Below are positions 17,884 to 27,220 of a stretch of DNA of 64,000 bases, in pieces (the stretch's first letter is position 1; every line of letters starts with the position of its first letter). The notes beneath the pieces are model-generated. The model made no database searches. It saw nothing but the letters and a program-made list of their open reading frames with translations, and was not told the DNA's origin. The translations under genes and the position numbers were made by a program. Source of the stretch: Armatimonadota bacterium. Lineage in GTDB: Bacteria; Armatimonadota; Chthonomonadetes; Chthonomonadales; CAJBBX01. The stretch covers positions 1 to 64,000 of the forward strand of contig JAPLCQ010000140.1 in the NCBI GenBank assembly GCA_026392115.1, given 5' to 3'.

Positions 17884-17919
17884 GTCGGACGAGTCTGACA
17901 CGTCGGACACGTCGGACAC
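17884..17919. repeat. Tandem repeat, four copies of a 9-bp unit
   Basis: Units GTCGGACGA, GTCTGACAC, GTCGGACAC, GTCGGACAC follow head to tail between two convergent genes. Nothing else is visible in this 98-base gap. Confidence 0.8.
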
Positions 17920-17967
17920 CGCACCGCCCGCGCCGTCATGCTGACGTCAAAGGCCCCCGCCCCTCCC

Positions 17968-19215
17968 CTACACCAGCGCCTCGCGCAGCGTGTCCCACAT
18001 GCCGTAGGCGGTGAGCTGGCCTGCGCAGAAGATGCATAGCCTTCCCGTGCCGGCGGCACGGATGGCGGCTACCGCGCGCTGAAGCTTCTCATGGGGCCAT
18101 TGGGCCTGCGGGAGGGCGGCTTCTGCCTCCTCCTTGTACAGGAAGTTCACAGCGAATCCGGGCCAGAGGGTGCGGTAGTCGCGGGCCCAGACCTTCTGCC
18201 GGCCTATCGCCTCGGCCAGCAGCGTCAGGTACTGTTCGAACGTGCCGGGGAAGTGGTCGCGGTAGTCCATGGGCATGCAGTGCTCGACGTACGGCGCAAA
18301 GGTGCGCCAGTCCTGCCCGATGAAGCGGCCGCTGTGGATGGGGTTCTTGAAGACCGCCGCGGAGAACTCCATCTCCGGGCGCACCTGCCGCACGGCCTCG
18401 CGCACCTCCCGGGCGAACTCCGTGACCCAGTGCATCCGGTAGCTGTAGAAGAAGTGGTCCAGGTCGTTGAGGCCGCCCTGGAAGAAGCCGCCGTGGAGCA
18501 GGAACCGGCTCTTCATGGACCGGGAGAGGCGGTCCCAGTTGGCGGGCAGCACGCGGGGGCTCTGCTCCCAGTGCGACTCAAGGTAGGGGCGGTCGTAGAG
18601 CTCGTGGTAGAAGGGCTCGTCGGGGATCGCGTCGGAGACGAAGCCCGCCCAGCGCGGCAACTCGCGCAGGCAGTCGTCGCAGAAGCAGTAGGTGTCCGGC
18701 GCCAGGTCGCCGGGGTACCGGATGTAGTCGTGATGGACGGCGTCTACCCCGTAGCGCTCGGCGAACTCACGGATGAGCGGCACGAGCCACTGGTCGGTAT
18801 AGCCCGGTCTGCGCGCGGGGCACATCCAGACGGCGCCGTAGCGGTTGCCGCGGAGCGTCGTGCCGCACGTGGGACGGCCGTCGGCGTCGGTGGCGGCCCA
18901 CTCCGGGTGGCGGCGGAAGGCGGGGCCCTGCTCGCCCTCGTAGTAGTCGATGAACCAGGCGTGGAGCTGGATGCCCGCCTCGCGGCATCGCCGGAGCAGG
19001 TGCGCCGGCATGTCGAACCCCTCGTAGCCGGGCTCGACGGCCTCGGCGAACTCGCGGCTCGGGTACCGGAGCAGTCCGTGACCGCCTTTCACCTCCATGA
19101 TGAGCGCCGTCACACCTGAACGCGCCGCCCGCTCGACGAACTGCGCCACCGAGGCATCGGTCATCCCCGCGTCCGACGGCCCGCACCAGACCCCGCAATC
19201 CATCCGCTCGCCCAT
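17968..19215 (-). CDS. Glycosyl-hydrolase-like TIM-barrel protein (GHL10/DUF187 type)
   Basis: 415 residues with no signal peptide. The sequence reads as a glycosidase barrel: GVTALIMEVKGGHGLLRYPS, GIQLHAWFIDYYEG, HPEWAATDADGRP, the core GVDAVHHDYIRYPGDLAPDTYCFCDDCL, then EMEFSAAVFKNP and YVEHCMPMDYRD. The HxDYIRYP segment is typical of the GHL10-like family (PF02638), whose members are poorly characterised glycosidase relatives. CFCDDC is a Cys-rich spot that could bind metal. Substrate unknown. Confidence 0.75.
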   Translation of the reverse strand: MGERMDCGVWCGPSDAGMTDASVAQFVERAARSGVTALIMEVKGGHGLLRYPSREFAEAVEPGYEGFDMPAHLLRRCREAGIQLHAWFIDYYEGEQGPAFRRHPEWAATDADGRPTCGTTLRGNRYGAVWMCPARRPGYTDQWLVPLIREFAERYGVDAVHHDYIRYPGDLAPDTYCFCDDCLRELPRWAGFVSDAIPDEPFYHELYDRPYLESHWEQSPRVLPANWDRLSRSMKSRFLLHGGFFQGGLNDLDHFFYSYRMHWVTEFAREVREAVRQVRPEMEFSAAVFKNPIHSGRFIGQDWRTFAPYVEHCMPMDYRDHFPGTFEQYLTLLAEAIGRQKVWARDYRTLWPGFAVNFLYKEEAEAALPQAQWPHEKLQRAVAAIRAAGTGRLCIFCAGQLTAYGMWDTLREALV

Positions 19216-19303
19216 AGCGCCCCCTCCCGTCTTGTGATCGGCAGAACGTTACCCGATGCGCGGCGGATGCCGGACCCCCTGCGGCCGGTTCTCGACAGTC
19301 CCG

Positions 19304-20197
19304 TCAGGACTGGGCCTTGATGTGGTTGACGGGGTTGGCGTTGCTGACGGCGCTGTCGGTCTCGTCGGGCTCGGGGGATGGGGCGGGCCGGAGGAGCGTT
19401 GCGGTGTCGCTGGAGGCGCCGGCTGGGGCCGGCCGCACGAGAATCTCCGCCGGGTTGGCGGGGTCCGAGGCCGGACGGAGGAGCGTCCGGCTCAGACGGT
19501 TCACCGGGATACGCTCCTCAACGGCCTTCAGGGCCGCCTCGGCGGCGCGCCGAAGATCCGCGTGTCGCCGCTTGCCGCGGCCCGCCTTACCTGCCGCCAG
19601 CTTGCGGAGGACCGCCGCGTCCTCCTGGGTATCGCCGATCTGCGACAGGGCATGCACGGCGGCGGCGGCGAGTTGGACATCGACTGCCACGACACAGAGG
19701 CGAAGGTGAGCGCGCTCGTTCGGCGCCAGCAGGTTGCGGTCCTCGGGCGTCATCGCTCGCAGGAGGCGAACCAGCGGCGGACCCACCACGGAGTGGGCAA
19801 TCCGGTAGCCTGAACCAGACTGGTAGGTGTGGAGTAATGGTCCGATGGCCCGCTTGTCGGCAGCCTCCCCCAGAAGCCAGATGGCCATGCGCTGCCTCCG
19901 GGAGACTGCGAACAGCCCGCCGATGCTCATTCCCGCCACCGTGAGACCCGATGAGACCTTCCCCAGCCCGACTACCTCGGCCAGAGCGCTGATCGCCACC
20001 GCCGTCACCGCGTAGGCGCCGACAAACCGGAGCAGCGCCAGCCACCGCTCCTGCTGCACGATCTTGATGAGCCGCGGCAGGGCGACGGCCCCCAGGTTCG
20101 TCAGGTCGCGCGCCGCCATGCGGGCCACAGCGGCATCGCGGCCCGAAGCGCGGCGCAGGAGGTCATCGACTTGCTTGGCGAGCTCGGCTTCGGTCAT
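19304..20197 (-). CDS. HEAT-like membrane protein with LxRPA tail (paralogue of 9426 gene)
   Basis: 297 residues from the ATG at 20197. The N-terminal helical region (ARDLTNLGAVALPRLIKIV) precedes one or two membrane segments about 50-100 (LLRFVGAYAVTAVAISALAEVVG, SSGLTVAGMSIGGLFAV) and a HEAT-like region (AVDVQLAAAAVHALSQIGDTQEDAAVLRKL). The tail has three LxRPA elements (TLLRPA, ILVRPAPAGASSDTATLLRP). Apart from this tail and general plan it is not close to the protein at 9426-10580. No function known. It stands alone, not in a sigma operon. No clear ribosome site precedes the start. Confidence 0.65.
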   Translation of the reverse strand: MTEAELAKQVDDLLRRASGRDAAVARMAARDLTNLGAVALPRLIKIVQQERWLALLRFVGAYAVTAVAISALAEVVGLGKVSSGLTVAGMSIGGLFAVSRRQRMAIWLLGEAADKRAIGPLLHTYQSGSGYRIAHSVVGPPLVRLLRAMTPEDRNLLAPNERAHLRLCVVAVDVQLAAAAVHALSQIGDTQEDAAVLRKLAAGKAGRGKRRHADLRRAAEAALKAVEERIPVNRLSRTLLRPASDPANPAEILVRPAPAGASSDTATLLRPAPSPEPDETDSAVSNANPVNHIKAQS

Positions 20198-20270
20198 GGA
20201 GGCCCCGGCACGGGTGGTGTTGCGACGATGGAACGATACCACGCAACGGCGGTCGAGAGGGCCGGCGAGT

Positions 20271-20310
20271 GGCCCGGGATGGCCCGGGACGGCTTGGGAT
20301 GGCCCGGCGA
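20271..20310. repeat. Tandem repeat, four copies of a 10-bp unit
   Basis: GGCCCGGGAT, GGCCCGGGAC, GGCTTGGGAT, GGCCCGGCGA run head to tail just upstream of the damaged URO-D gene. Confidence 0.8.
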
Positions 20311-20337
20311 CTGAAGTCGCGGCAACGAACGGCGGGA

Positions 20338-20355
20338 AGTCGCCCTTCGGCGACT
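20338..20355. repeat. Short hairpin next to the decamer array
   Basis: AGTCGCC-CTTC-GGCGACT is a perfect 7-bp stem. With the preceding ACTGAAGTCGCGGCAAC it looks like a small intergenic palindromic (REP-like) element; a genome-wide search would be needed to call it a family. Confidence 0.5.
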
Positions 20356-20397
20356 CCACGGTGGCGGTCCGTTGCCGGCGCGCGCTCTTGGTCCGAC

Positions 20398-21245
20398 ATG
20401 GCGCTCTGCTGGCCGCTCAACTTCGTCGCAGACCTGGACTACCCGGGCGAGGTGCTGGAGGAGACCGACGAGACCATCCTCACGCGCAACGGCAACTACG
20501 CCACCATGCGCTCGCACAAGCTCCACTCCTCCACGCCGGAGCATGTGGACTTCCTCGTCAAGGACCGGCAGGGCTGGCTGGAGCACATCAAGCCCAAGCT
20601 CACCATCGACCGCCGGCGCATCAACTTCGAGGGCTACCGCAACGCACGCCAGTACGCCGCCGACCGGCAGCGCTTCTTCGCGTGGTCGGGCGTCAACGTC
20701 TTCGAGATCATGAAGGACGTCTGCGGCCACCAGTACATGCTCATGGGCATGGTGGACGACCCGGAGTGGGTGCGCGACATGGCCGACACTTTCGGCGACC
20801 TCTGCGTGGAGTTGCAGAAGATCCTCTTCGCCGAGGAGGGGTTGCCCGACGGCGTCTGGTACTACGAGGACATGGGCTTCAAGGGCCGCCCCTTCATGTC
20901 GGCCGCCATGTACCGCGAGATCATCCAGCCTGCTCACACCCAGACGATCGGCTACGCCAAGGCGCAGGGGCTGCCCGTCATCATGCACTCGTGCGGCTAC
21001 ATCGAGCCGCTGCTGCCAGGCATGGTGGAGGCCGGGATCGACTGCCTGCAGGTCATCGAGGTGAAGGCCGGCATGGACCTGCTGAAGCTCTACCGCGAGT
21101 CGAACTGGAGGCCAAGATTCCTGAGGTGATGCGCCGCAACGGCTACATCCTCCACAGCGACCACTCGATCCCGAACACGGTGAACTACGAGACCTACCGC
21201 TACTTCGTGGATCGGGGCCTGGCGCTCGGAACCTACAGGGCCTAA
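20398..21245 (+). pseudogene. URO-D-fold methyltransferase-like gene, truncated and frameshifted
   Basis: Frame one (20398-21129) matches the middle of the URO-D superfamily, beginning at NFVADLDYPGEVLEETDETI, so the usual first ~80 residues are absent and replaced by repeat-rich DNA. It retains the metal motif HSCG (VIMHSCGYIEPLLPGM). Near 21098 the frame is lost after DLLKLYRE and resumes one frame over as VELEAKIPEVMRRNGYILHSDHSIPNTV to 21245; about 25-30 residues normally between these points (the MGGIDVR region) are gone. Start and middle are both damaged, so a functional product is unlikely unless the sequence is in error. Confidence 0.75.
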
Positions 21246-21249
21246 CCCC

Positions 21250-24246
21250 ATGCGACAAGGGAGCGCCTGGGCCTGCCTCGCCGCGCTGGCGGCCGCATCG
21301 GGAACCGCCGGCGGACAGGTAACGGTCGCCAACCGGAGCCTCTCCATCGCCTTCGACGCTGCGGGGCGCGTGCGCAGCCTGCGTAACAGGGCCAGCGGCG
21401 CGGAGATGCTCCACGGCGCTCCCAGCCTGCCCCTGCGCCTCTACCGGCACACAGGCAAGGAGCTGGTCGAGGCGCCCCTGCGCGTCCGGTCGGCGCCGCG
21501 GAGCTTGAAGTCGGGCAGGGCCATGGCGGTGGAGTACGCCGGGCCCGGCGTGGTGGCCCGCGTGACCGTCGAGGCGCCGGACCTGTCCGGCCGGACCGAC
21601 TGGCGCGTGGCCGTCACGAACCAGGGCGGCGACCCCATCGCCGAGGTGATCTTCCCCGCCTTGGCCGGGGTGCGCGTGGGCGCCGCGGCGTCAGATGACT
21701 GGCTCGTGCGGCCCAACCGCTACGGCCAGCGCATCCCCGACCCCGAGCGGAACCTGGAGCGCAAGGAGGGCGAGGTGGTGGACGGCCTCCCCTACGCCGG
21801 GTGGTGGAACCAACCCCGCCTCATCTACCCCGGCAGCGCGGGCATGTTCTGGATGGACCTGCACGACGCCTCGGGCGGCCTCTACCTGGCCAGTGCGGAC
21901 ACAAGCCTGATTGGCGGCTTCCTGGAGACGAAGCCCGGTGTCGGGCTCGCGCTGGGCATCGGGAAGTACGTGCGAATCCGGGCCGGCCAGACGCTGGCCC
22001 TGCCCGCCGTGGTCGGCATCCACACCGGCGACTGGCGCTGGGGGGCGCGCACCTACCGCCGCTGGGCCGAGGGCTTCATGGGCAAGCCCGACATGCCCGC
22101 CTGGGCCCGCGAGATGCCCAACTGGTACTGGCGCGCCATGCTCTGGAGCATGGGCCCCACGCGCCCGCCGCTCACGTCGCCCTTCACCTGGGCCGACCTT
22201 GACGGCAAGCTGATGGATGGCGCGCTGGCGCTGGGCTCCTCCGTGGTAGGTCTCGCCGGGCAGGAGTTCATGGGCCACGACTTCGGCTACTGGTGGCCCG
22301 ATCCGACGCTGGGCGGCGAGGCGCTCCTCCGCAAGCGGATGGCCAACGTGCGGCGGCGAGGCGGGCGTGTGGCGCCCTACATCAACCCGATCTATGTATG
22401 GGAGGGCTTCCCCGCCGTGCCCCACGCCGACGACCCCGCTTTCCGGGAGCGCCTGGCCCAGGCCCCGCCGGACAGCGTCGCCCCGCGCCCGCTATGGGAG
22501 CGCTACCGCCGCGACACTGCAAAGAAATACGACGGCGTGGACAACTACGTCGAGACGCACTACTTCGGCAACCTGGCCCAGACCTGCCTGGCCAGCCGCC
22601 TGTGGCAGGACTACGTGCTCTACTGGACCCACAAGTACGCCACCGACTACGGCTTCGCAGGCGTGCAGTGGGATCAGCTCGGGGCCTATCCCAGCCAGTA
22701 CTGCGCCGACGCGTCGCACGGCCACAACGTCACGGGAACCGGCGCGCAGGGGATGCTGCAACTGGCCGACCGCATATGGGGCGACCCGCGCTACCGAGTG
22801 CCGAAGGACTTCTACATCTGGTACGAGGGCGCATCGGACGTGGCGGCGCAGCGGCTCCACATGGGCCACGCCGGATACGACATGTGGATGCCCTACAGCT
22901 ACCCGGAGATGATCGCCACCACCTTCCCCGGCGCCGTCTTCAGCGGCGAGTACCCCTCGTTGCCCGGCGTCAGCGGCCCCGCCCTCGTGCGCTACAGGCG
23001 CAGCGTGGAGCTGAGCTTCCTCGCTCGGGGCAAACTGGGCTCCGGCGGCGATGAGCATGGCCGGAAGATCGAAGCCGTGGGCCGGCTCACCGAGGCGCTG
23101 AAGGGGCTCTACTGGTACACGGGCTACCGCGGCGACGAGGGCATCCGGTCGCCTGCCGGCCTGCGCCTCAGCCTGCTGGAGGTGGATCGCGCCATCTGCC
23201 CCTTCGCCGCCGGTCCCGCCTGGGTGCTGCCCTACATGGACACCCGCTCGGATCGGGCCGCCGCCCGCGTGCTGCTGGACCCGAAGGTCATCGGCATCCG
23301 AGGCCCGGCGCTGGCCACGCTCTACCGGGGCGACGCGCCCGACGCGCCGGTGGCCGTGCCGCTCCGTCCCGCCGCCGGCGGACGGCTGGAGCTGGTCCTC
23401 CCCGCCATGGATGCCGTCAGCCCCTTCAGCCGTGAGCAGGCCTTCTGCGCCGAAGATGGGACCACCTCCAGCATCGGCATGGTGGTCCTGAGCGCCGCGC
23501 CGCCCCGACGGCTGCGCCTGCTGGGACCGGAATCCGCGCGGCGCGGCCAACCCGTGACGCTGCGGGCCGTGGAGGAGCGGATCGTCGGCATCGACGCCCG
23601 CGCCGAGATCGTCGAGGGCAAGCCCGGCGTCGGGATGCGTCCCGTGGAGGTGGCCGACGGCAAGGCCGAGGTCATCCAGCGGGCCGGGCGGCTGTGCCGG
23701 CGCGTGGCCCTGCCCGACGCGCCGTACGCCTACTTCGACGTCACCGATCCCCGCTTCGCCGGCCGCGAGGCCATGGTACAGGTGGAGGTGGAGTACCTCG
23801 ACGAGGGGACGGGCGCCTTTCGCCTGCAGTACAACTCCAGCGATCCCTTCGCCATGCCCTACCGCTTCGGCGAGTTCAACCCCCAGCACAAGGCGACCGC
23901 GTGGATCCACAAGCAGAACACCGGGCGCTGGGTAAAGGCCACCTTGACGCTGCCCGATGGCCGGTTCGCCGGCGCCATGTCAAACGAAGCCGACCTACGC
24001 GTCGACGCCTGGGGCGGCACGCAGTACATCGCCGCGCTCCGCCTGAAGCGGCTGCAGATAGCGCGCAAGACCGTGCCGGGGGTGACCGTGATGGTGGGGA
24101 GCGACCGCCGCACCACCGGGCGCGACGGATCGCTCGCCTACACCTTCGCGGCAGGCGACCCAGCAGGCTGGTACGTGCTGGACGCCCGCAAGCCCGATCG
24201 GAGCGGTCTGCTCCCCACCGGCGGGCGCATCCGGCTGCTGGAGTAG
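21250..24246 (+). CDS. Large secreted glycosidase-like protein (DUF6259-like)
   Basis: 998 residues. Signal peptide (CLAALAAASGTAGG), an N-terminal beta-sandwich (VTVANRSLSIAFDAAGRVRSLRN), and a TIM-barrel-like centre about 280-620 (MPNWYWRAMLWSMG, FMGHDFGYWWPDPTLGGE, YGFAGVQWDQLGAYPSQYCAD, FYIWYEGASDVAAQRLHMG) that fits the DUF6259 group of putative glycoside hydrolases. The C-terminal third is beta-rich and may bind carbohydrate. Acidic residues in QWDQLG and WYEGAS are plausible catalytic candidates but not proven. Begins 4 bases after the damaged URO-D gene. Confidence 0.7.
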   Translation: MRQGSAWACLAALAAASGTAGGQVTVANRSLSIAFDAAGRVRSLRNRASGAEMLHGAPSLPLRLYRHTGKELVEAPLRVRSAPRSLKSGRAMAVEYAGPGVVARVTVEAPDLSGRTDWRVAVTNQGGDPIAEVIFPALAGVRVGAAASDDWLVRPNRYGQRIPDPERNLERKEGEVVDGLPYAGWWNQPRLIYPGSAGMFWMDLHDASGGLYLASADTSLIGGFLETKPGVGLALGIGKYVRIRAGQTLALPAVVGIHTGDWRWGARTYRRWAEGFMGKPDMPAWAREMPNWYWRAMLWSMGPTRPPLTSPFTWADLDGKLMDGALALGSSVVGLAGQEFMGHDFGYWWPDPTLGGEALLRKRMANVRRRGGRVAPYINPIYVWEGFPAVPHADDPAFRERLAQAPPDSVAPRPLWERYRRDTAKKYDGVDNYVETHYFGNLAQTCLASRLWQDYVLYWTHKYATDYGFAGVQWDQLGAYPSQYCADASHGHNVTGTGAQGMLQLADRIWGDPRYRVPKDFYIWYEGASDVAAQRLHMGHAGYDMWMPYSYPEMIATTFPGAVFSGEYPSLPGVSGPALVRYRRSVELSFLARGKLGSGGDEHGRKIEAVGRLTEALKGLYWYTGYRGDEGIRSPAGLRLSLLEVDRAICPFAAGPAWVLPYMDTRSDRAAARVLLDPKVIGIRGPALATLYRGDAPDAPVAVPLRPAAGGRLELVLPAMDAVSPFSREQAFCAEDGTTSSIGMVVLSAAPPRRLRLLGPESARRGQPVTLRAVEERIVGIDARAEIVEGKPGVGMRPVEVADGKAEVIQRAGRLCRRVALPDAPYAYFDVTDPRFAGREAMVQVEVEYLDEGTGAFRLQYNSSDPFAMPYRFGEFNPQHKATAWIHKQNTGRWVKATLTLPDGRFAGAMSNEADLRVDAWGGTQYIAALRLKRLQIARKTVPGVTVMVGSDRRTTGRDGSLAYTFAAGDPAGWYVLDARKPDRSGLLPTGGRIRLLE

Positions 24247-24250
24247 CCGG

Positions 24251-24916
24251 CTAAGCGGCGATCAGCGCCTCGAAGTCGGCCGGCCCCACCAGCTCCAGCG
24301 AGGGCACGATGCGGTCGGCCGCCTGCAGGGACGCGGCCGGGTGCGTGGTGGTCACGGCCAGGCAGGCCATGCCCGCCGCCTTGGCCGCCTGCACGCCCAC
24401 CACGGCATCCTCCACCACGGCGCATTGGGCGGGTTCCAGCCCCAGCCCTGCGCCGGCTTTCAGGAAGACCTCGGTGTCGGGCTTGCCGATCGTCACGTCG
24501 CCCGAGCTGACGATGGTCTCGAAGGCGCCCTCCAGCCCGATCAGCTTTAGCACGAAGAGGATGTTGACCATGGGCGTCGAGGAGCCCAGTGCCACGCGAA
24601 AGCCCGCGCTCCGCAATCCGCGCACCAGTTCTACCGCGCCGGGCAGGGCGCGCAGATCGTGCCGAGCCAGTTCGCGGTAGAGCGCCTCCTTGCGGTCCGA
24701 GATTGCCTCAACCTGCTCCGGCGGCAGTTCGCGCCCGTAGACGTGGGCCAGCACCGCACGGTTGGGCATCCCGAAGGTCTTCAGGAAGGCCGCGTCGGTC
24801 ATCTCGAAGCCGAACTCCGGGCCGGCCAGCCGCCACGATTCGCGGTGGAAGGATGACGAGTCGATAAGCACGCCATCCATATCGAAGATGACGCCAAGCT
24901 GCTTGTTCAAATGCAA
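24251..24916 (-). CDS. HAD-family sugar-phosphatase / beta-phosphoglucomutase-like
   Basis: 221 residues. HAD motif I FDMDGVLIDS (nucleophile Asp), motif II GSSTPMVN, motif III Lys in TIGKPDTEVFLKA, motif IV VVEDAVVGVQAAKAAGM. The helical cap between motifs I and II and the GKP..F pattern place it with the beta-phosphoglucomutase/GPP-type phosphatases. Substrate is probably a sugar phosphate. It converges with the DUF6259-like gene (4-base gap) and lies 18 bases downstream of the GH2 gene's start region on the other side, consistent with sugar use. Confidence 0.85.
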   Translation of the reverse strand: MHLNKQLGVIFDMDGVLIDSSSFHRESWRLAGPEFGFEMTDAAFLKTFGMPNRAVLAHVYGRELPPEQVEAISDRKEALYRELARHDLRALPGAVELVRGLRSAGFRVALGSSTPMVNILFVLKLIGLEGAFETIVSSGDVTIGKPDTEVFLKAGAGLGLEPAQCAVVEDAVVGVQAAKAAGMACLAVTTTHPAASLQAADRIVPSLELVGPADFEALIAA

Positions 24917-24934
24917 AGTCCCCTGTCTGTTATG

Positions 24935-27172
24935 TTAGCGCGAGCGGGCGGGAGCCGGTGGCTGGTCGCTGATGCCCACATCGATGAACTGTCCGCCGGC
25001 GGTCTGTCGGCAGTGAACGGCGAGCACGTTGGCGCCCGGACGCAGCGCTGCGAGGGCCGCCGGCGCGATGCCTGCCTCCTCGTAGTCGCCCACGAAGCCG
25101 TCGGCCCGGCAGGCCGGGACGCCATTGATGAAGACCTCGGCGTCCTCGTCGTGATGGAGCATCAGGAAGGGCCCGTGCCAGGGCTTGGCGGGCATCTGCA
25201 CCGTTCGCCGGAGCCAGATGTCGCCGGTGCGCCACTCGGTGCGGACCACGGAGCCAGGCGTGCCCGCCGTGCCGAAGCCGCCGGGACCGGAGAGCCACGC
25301 GCCGTCGTCAAAGCCGGGCTGGTTCCAGCCTTCGGCGGGCCTTTCGGTGGTGTATCGCCACGTCTGCGGCGCCTGCCTGGAGGTCGCGACCAGAGCGCGG
25401 GCCGGCGGCAGGGCGGCGAGCCGGCCGAGGTTGGCGACCGCCATCTGGGCGAGATCGGGCTTGACGACGGCGCGGTCATAGGTCATCAGGCCGTTGCACT
25501 CGGTCTCCACGTCGGTGGTCTGCGTGTAGACGGCGGCGCAGAGGCCGGGGTCGTCCTTCAGCGCCCAGGTGCGGCGCAGCAGGTCGGCGTAGCGGCTCGT
25601 CAGGGCGCGCTGGTCTGCCATGCCTCTGTAGCCCCAGCTCTCACTGGACCAGGTGTGCCCCTTGATGGCCAGTCCCAGGCCGCCGAACTCGCCCAGTACG
25701 GCGGCGCGCGCCGGCTCGGGCTTGGGGCTGCCGGGCCCGGGGTAGTTGTGCATGTCGATGACGTCGCCGCAGGCCTTGTCCGTCCATCCGCTGGCGTTGC
25801 TGACGAGTCGCGAGGGGTCGGCCCTCTTCACCCAGGCGGTCAGGCGCTCGGTGTCGTGCTGGCCCCAGCCCTCGTTGAAGACGATCCACATGATGATGCT
25901 GGGGTGGTTGCGCTTCTGCTCGATCATGCGGGCCAGCTCGACCTCGAACTGCTTGCGGCCCTCGGGAGTGTTGTTGTCGCCGGCGGGCATATCCTGCCAG
26001 ATGAGCAGTCCCAGCCGGTCGCACCAGGCGTACCAGCGTTCGGGCTCCACCTTGACGTGCTTGCGCGCCATGTTCATGCCGAAGCGCTTGGTCATGTCGA
26101 TATCGTAGCGGAGGGCGGCGTCGGTGGGCGCCGTGTAGATGCCGTCGGGCCAGAACCCCTGGTCCAGCGGGCCGACCTGCATGACGAACCTGCCGTTGAG
26201 CATGAGCCGAGCGACGCCGGCCTTGTCCTTGCCGAGGCGAATGTCGCGCATCCCAAAGTAGCTGTCGACGCTGTCAACCACGGTCGCGCCGCGGACCAAC
26301 TCGACCTTGAGGCCGTAGAGGAAGGGCTTGTCGGGCCACCAGAGCCGCGGCGCCGGCACCGGCAGCGAGAGATCGACGCCCGGCGCTCCCTGGCGCGTTC
26401 CCACCGGGCGTGAGCCGTCCAGTGCGCTGCACCGCACCGTCAGCCCCGCCGCCGAACCCGCCACGGCAGCGCGGACACTCAGCCGCTTGCCCGCCACATC
26501 GGGCGTGAGCCGCAGGGAGGCGATGGAGGCCGCGGGCACGGGCTCCAGCCAGACGGTCTGCCAGATGCCGGTACAGCCGGTGTAGAAGATGCCGCCCGGC
26601 TTGAGCACCTGCTTGCCGCGGGGCTGCGGGCCCTTGTCCGACGGATCCCACACGCCCACCTGTAGTGTCTGCAGGCCCGAGCCGCTGAGCGCCGGTGTGA
26701 TGTCGACGCTGAATCTGTCGTACCCGCCCTTGTGCTCCGCCACGACGCGACCGTTCACGCTGACCCGGGCGTCCCAATCCACGGCGCCGAAGTGGAGCAG
26801 CACGCGCTGCCCCTTCCAGGCCGTCGGTACGCGGAACGTGCGCCGGTACCAGACACGATCTTGGTCGGTCACCTTGCGCATGACGCCCGAAAGGGCCGAC
26901 TCGACGGGGAAGGGCACGAGGATGCGATCGGGGTAGACCGATGGCTCGGGCGCGTCGGCCGCCGTGATCGCCAGGTCCCACAGACCGTTGAGGTTCAGCC
27001 AGCGCGACCGAACCAGCTGCGGACGCGGGTACTCCGGCAGGGCCTTGTCGGCCCGCACATCGGCCGCCCATCGGGTGGCGAGAGGGCCCTTGGCGGGGCG
27101 CCAGCCTGCAGGCGATTGAGCGGTGGCCGAAGCCGTCAGGGCCGCCAACGCGGCGATAGGCAGCAGGCGCAT
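24935..27172 (-). CDS. GH2-family glycosidase (beta-galactosidase/glucuronidase-like)
   Basis: 745 residues. The start at 27172 has GGAGG six bases upstream; the frame's earlier start lacks one. Signal peptide (LLPIAALAALTASATA), then the GH2 sugar-binding jelly roll, Ig-like domain and TIM barrel. The acid/base Glu lies in MWIVFNEGWGQ and the nucleophile Glu in AAVLGEFGGLG. An extra C-terminal beta-sandwich (WRYTTERPAEGWNQPGFDD onward) resembles a carbohydrate-binding module. Exported retaining glycosidase; the exact sugar is not readable. Followed on the same strand by the HAD phosphatase. Confidence 0.92.
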   Translation of the reverse strand: MRLLPIAALAALTASATAQSPAGWRPAKGPLATRWAADVRADKALPEYPRPQLVRSRWLNLNGLWDLAITAADAPEPSVYPDRILVPFPVESALSGVMRKVTDQDRVWYRRTFRVPTAWKGQRVLLHFGAVDWDARVSVNGRVVAEHKGGYDRFSVDITPALSGSGLQTLQVGVWDPSDKGPQPRGKQVLKPGGIFYTGCTGIWQTVWLEPVPAASIASLRLTPDVAGKRLSVRAAVAGSAAGLTVRCSALDGSRPVGTRQGAPGVDLSLPVPAPRLWWPDKPFLYGLKVELVRGATVVDSVDSYFGMRDIRLGKDKAGVARLMLNGRFVMQVGPLDQGFWPDGIYTAPTDAALRYDIDMTKRFGMNMARKHVKVEPERWYAWCDRLGLLIWQDMPAGDNNTPEGRKQFEVELARMIEQKRNHPSIIMWIVFNEGWGQHDTERLTAWVKRADPSRLVSNASGWTDKACGDVIDMHNYPGPGSPKPEPARAAVLGEFGGLGLAIKGHTWSSESWGYRGMADQRALTSRYADLLRRTWALKDDPGLCAAVYTQTTDVETECNGLMTYDRAVVKPDLAQMAVANLGRLAALPPARALVATSRQAPQTWRYTTERPAEGWNQPGFDDGAWLSGPGGFGTAGTPGSVVRTEWRTGDIWLRRTVQMPAKPWHGPFLMLHHDEDAEVFINGVPACRADGFVGDYEEAGIAPAALAALRPGANVLAVHCRQTAGGQFIDVGISDQPPAPARSR

Positions 27173-27220
27173 GGTAATCCTCCTCTTACGCACGTCAGTC
27201 ACTGCGGGAACGGCGCGCGG

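Noticed and set aside
17884-17919. CRISPR array
   Set aside because: Repeats are 9 bp with no spacers; no cas gene in the window.
20163-20420. Small frame in the decamer-repeat region
   Set aside because: Composition follows the repeats; no ribosome site or similarity.
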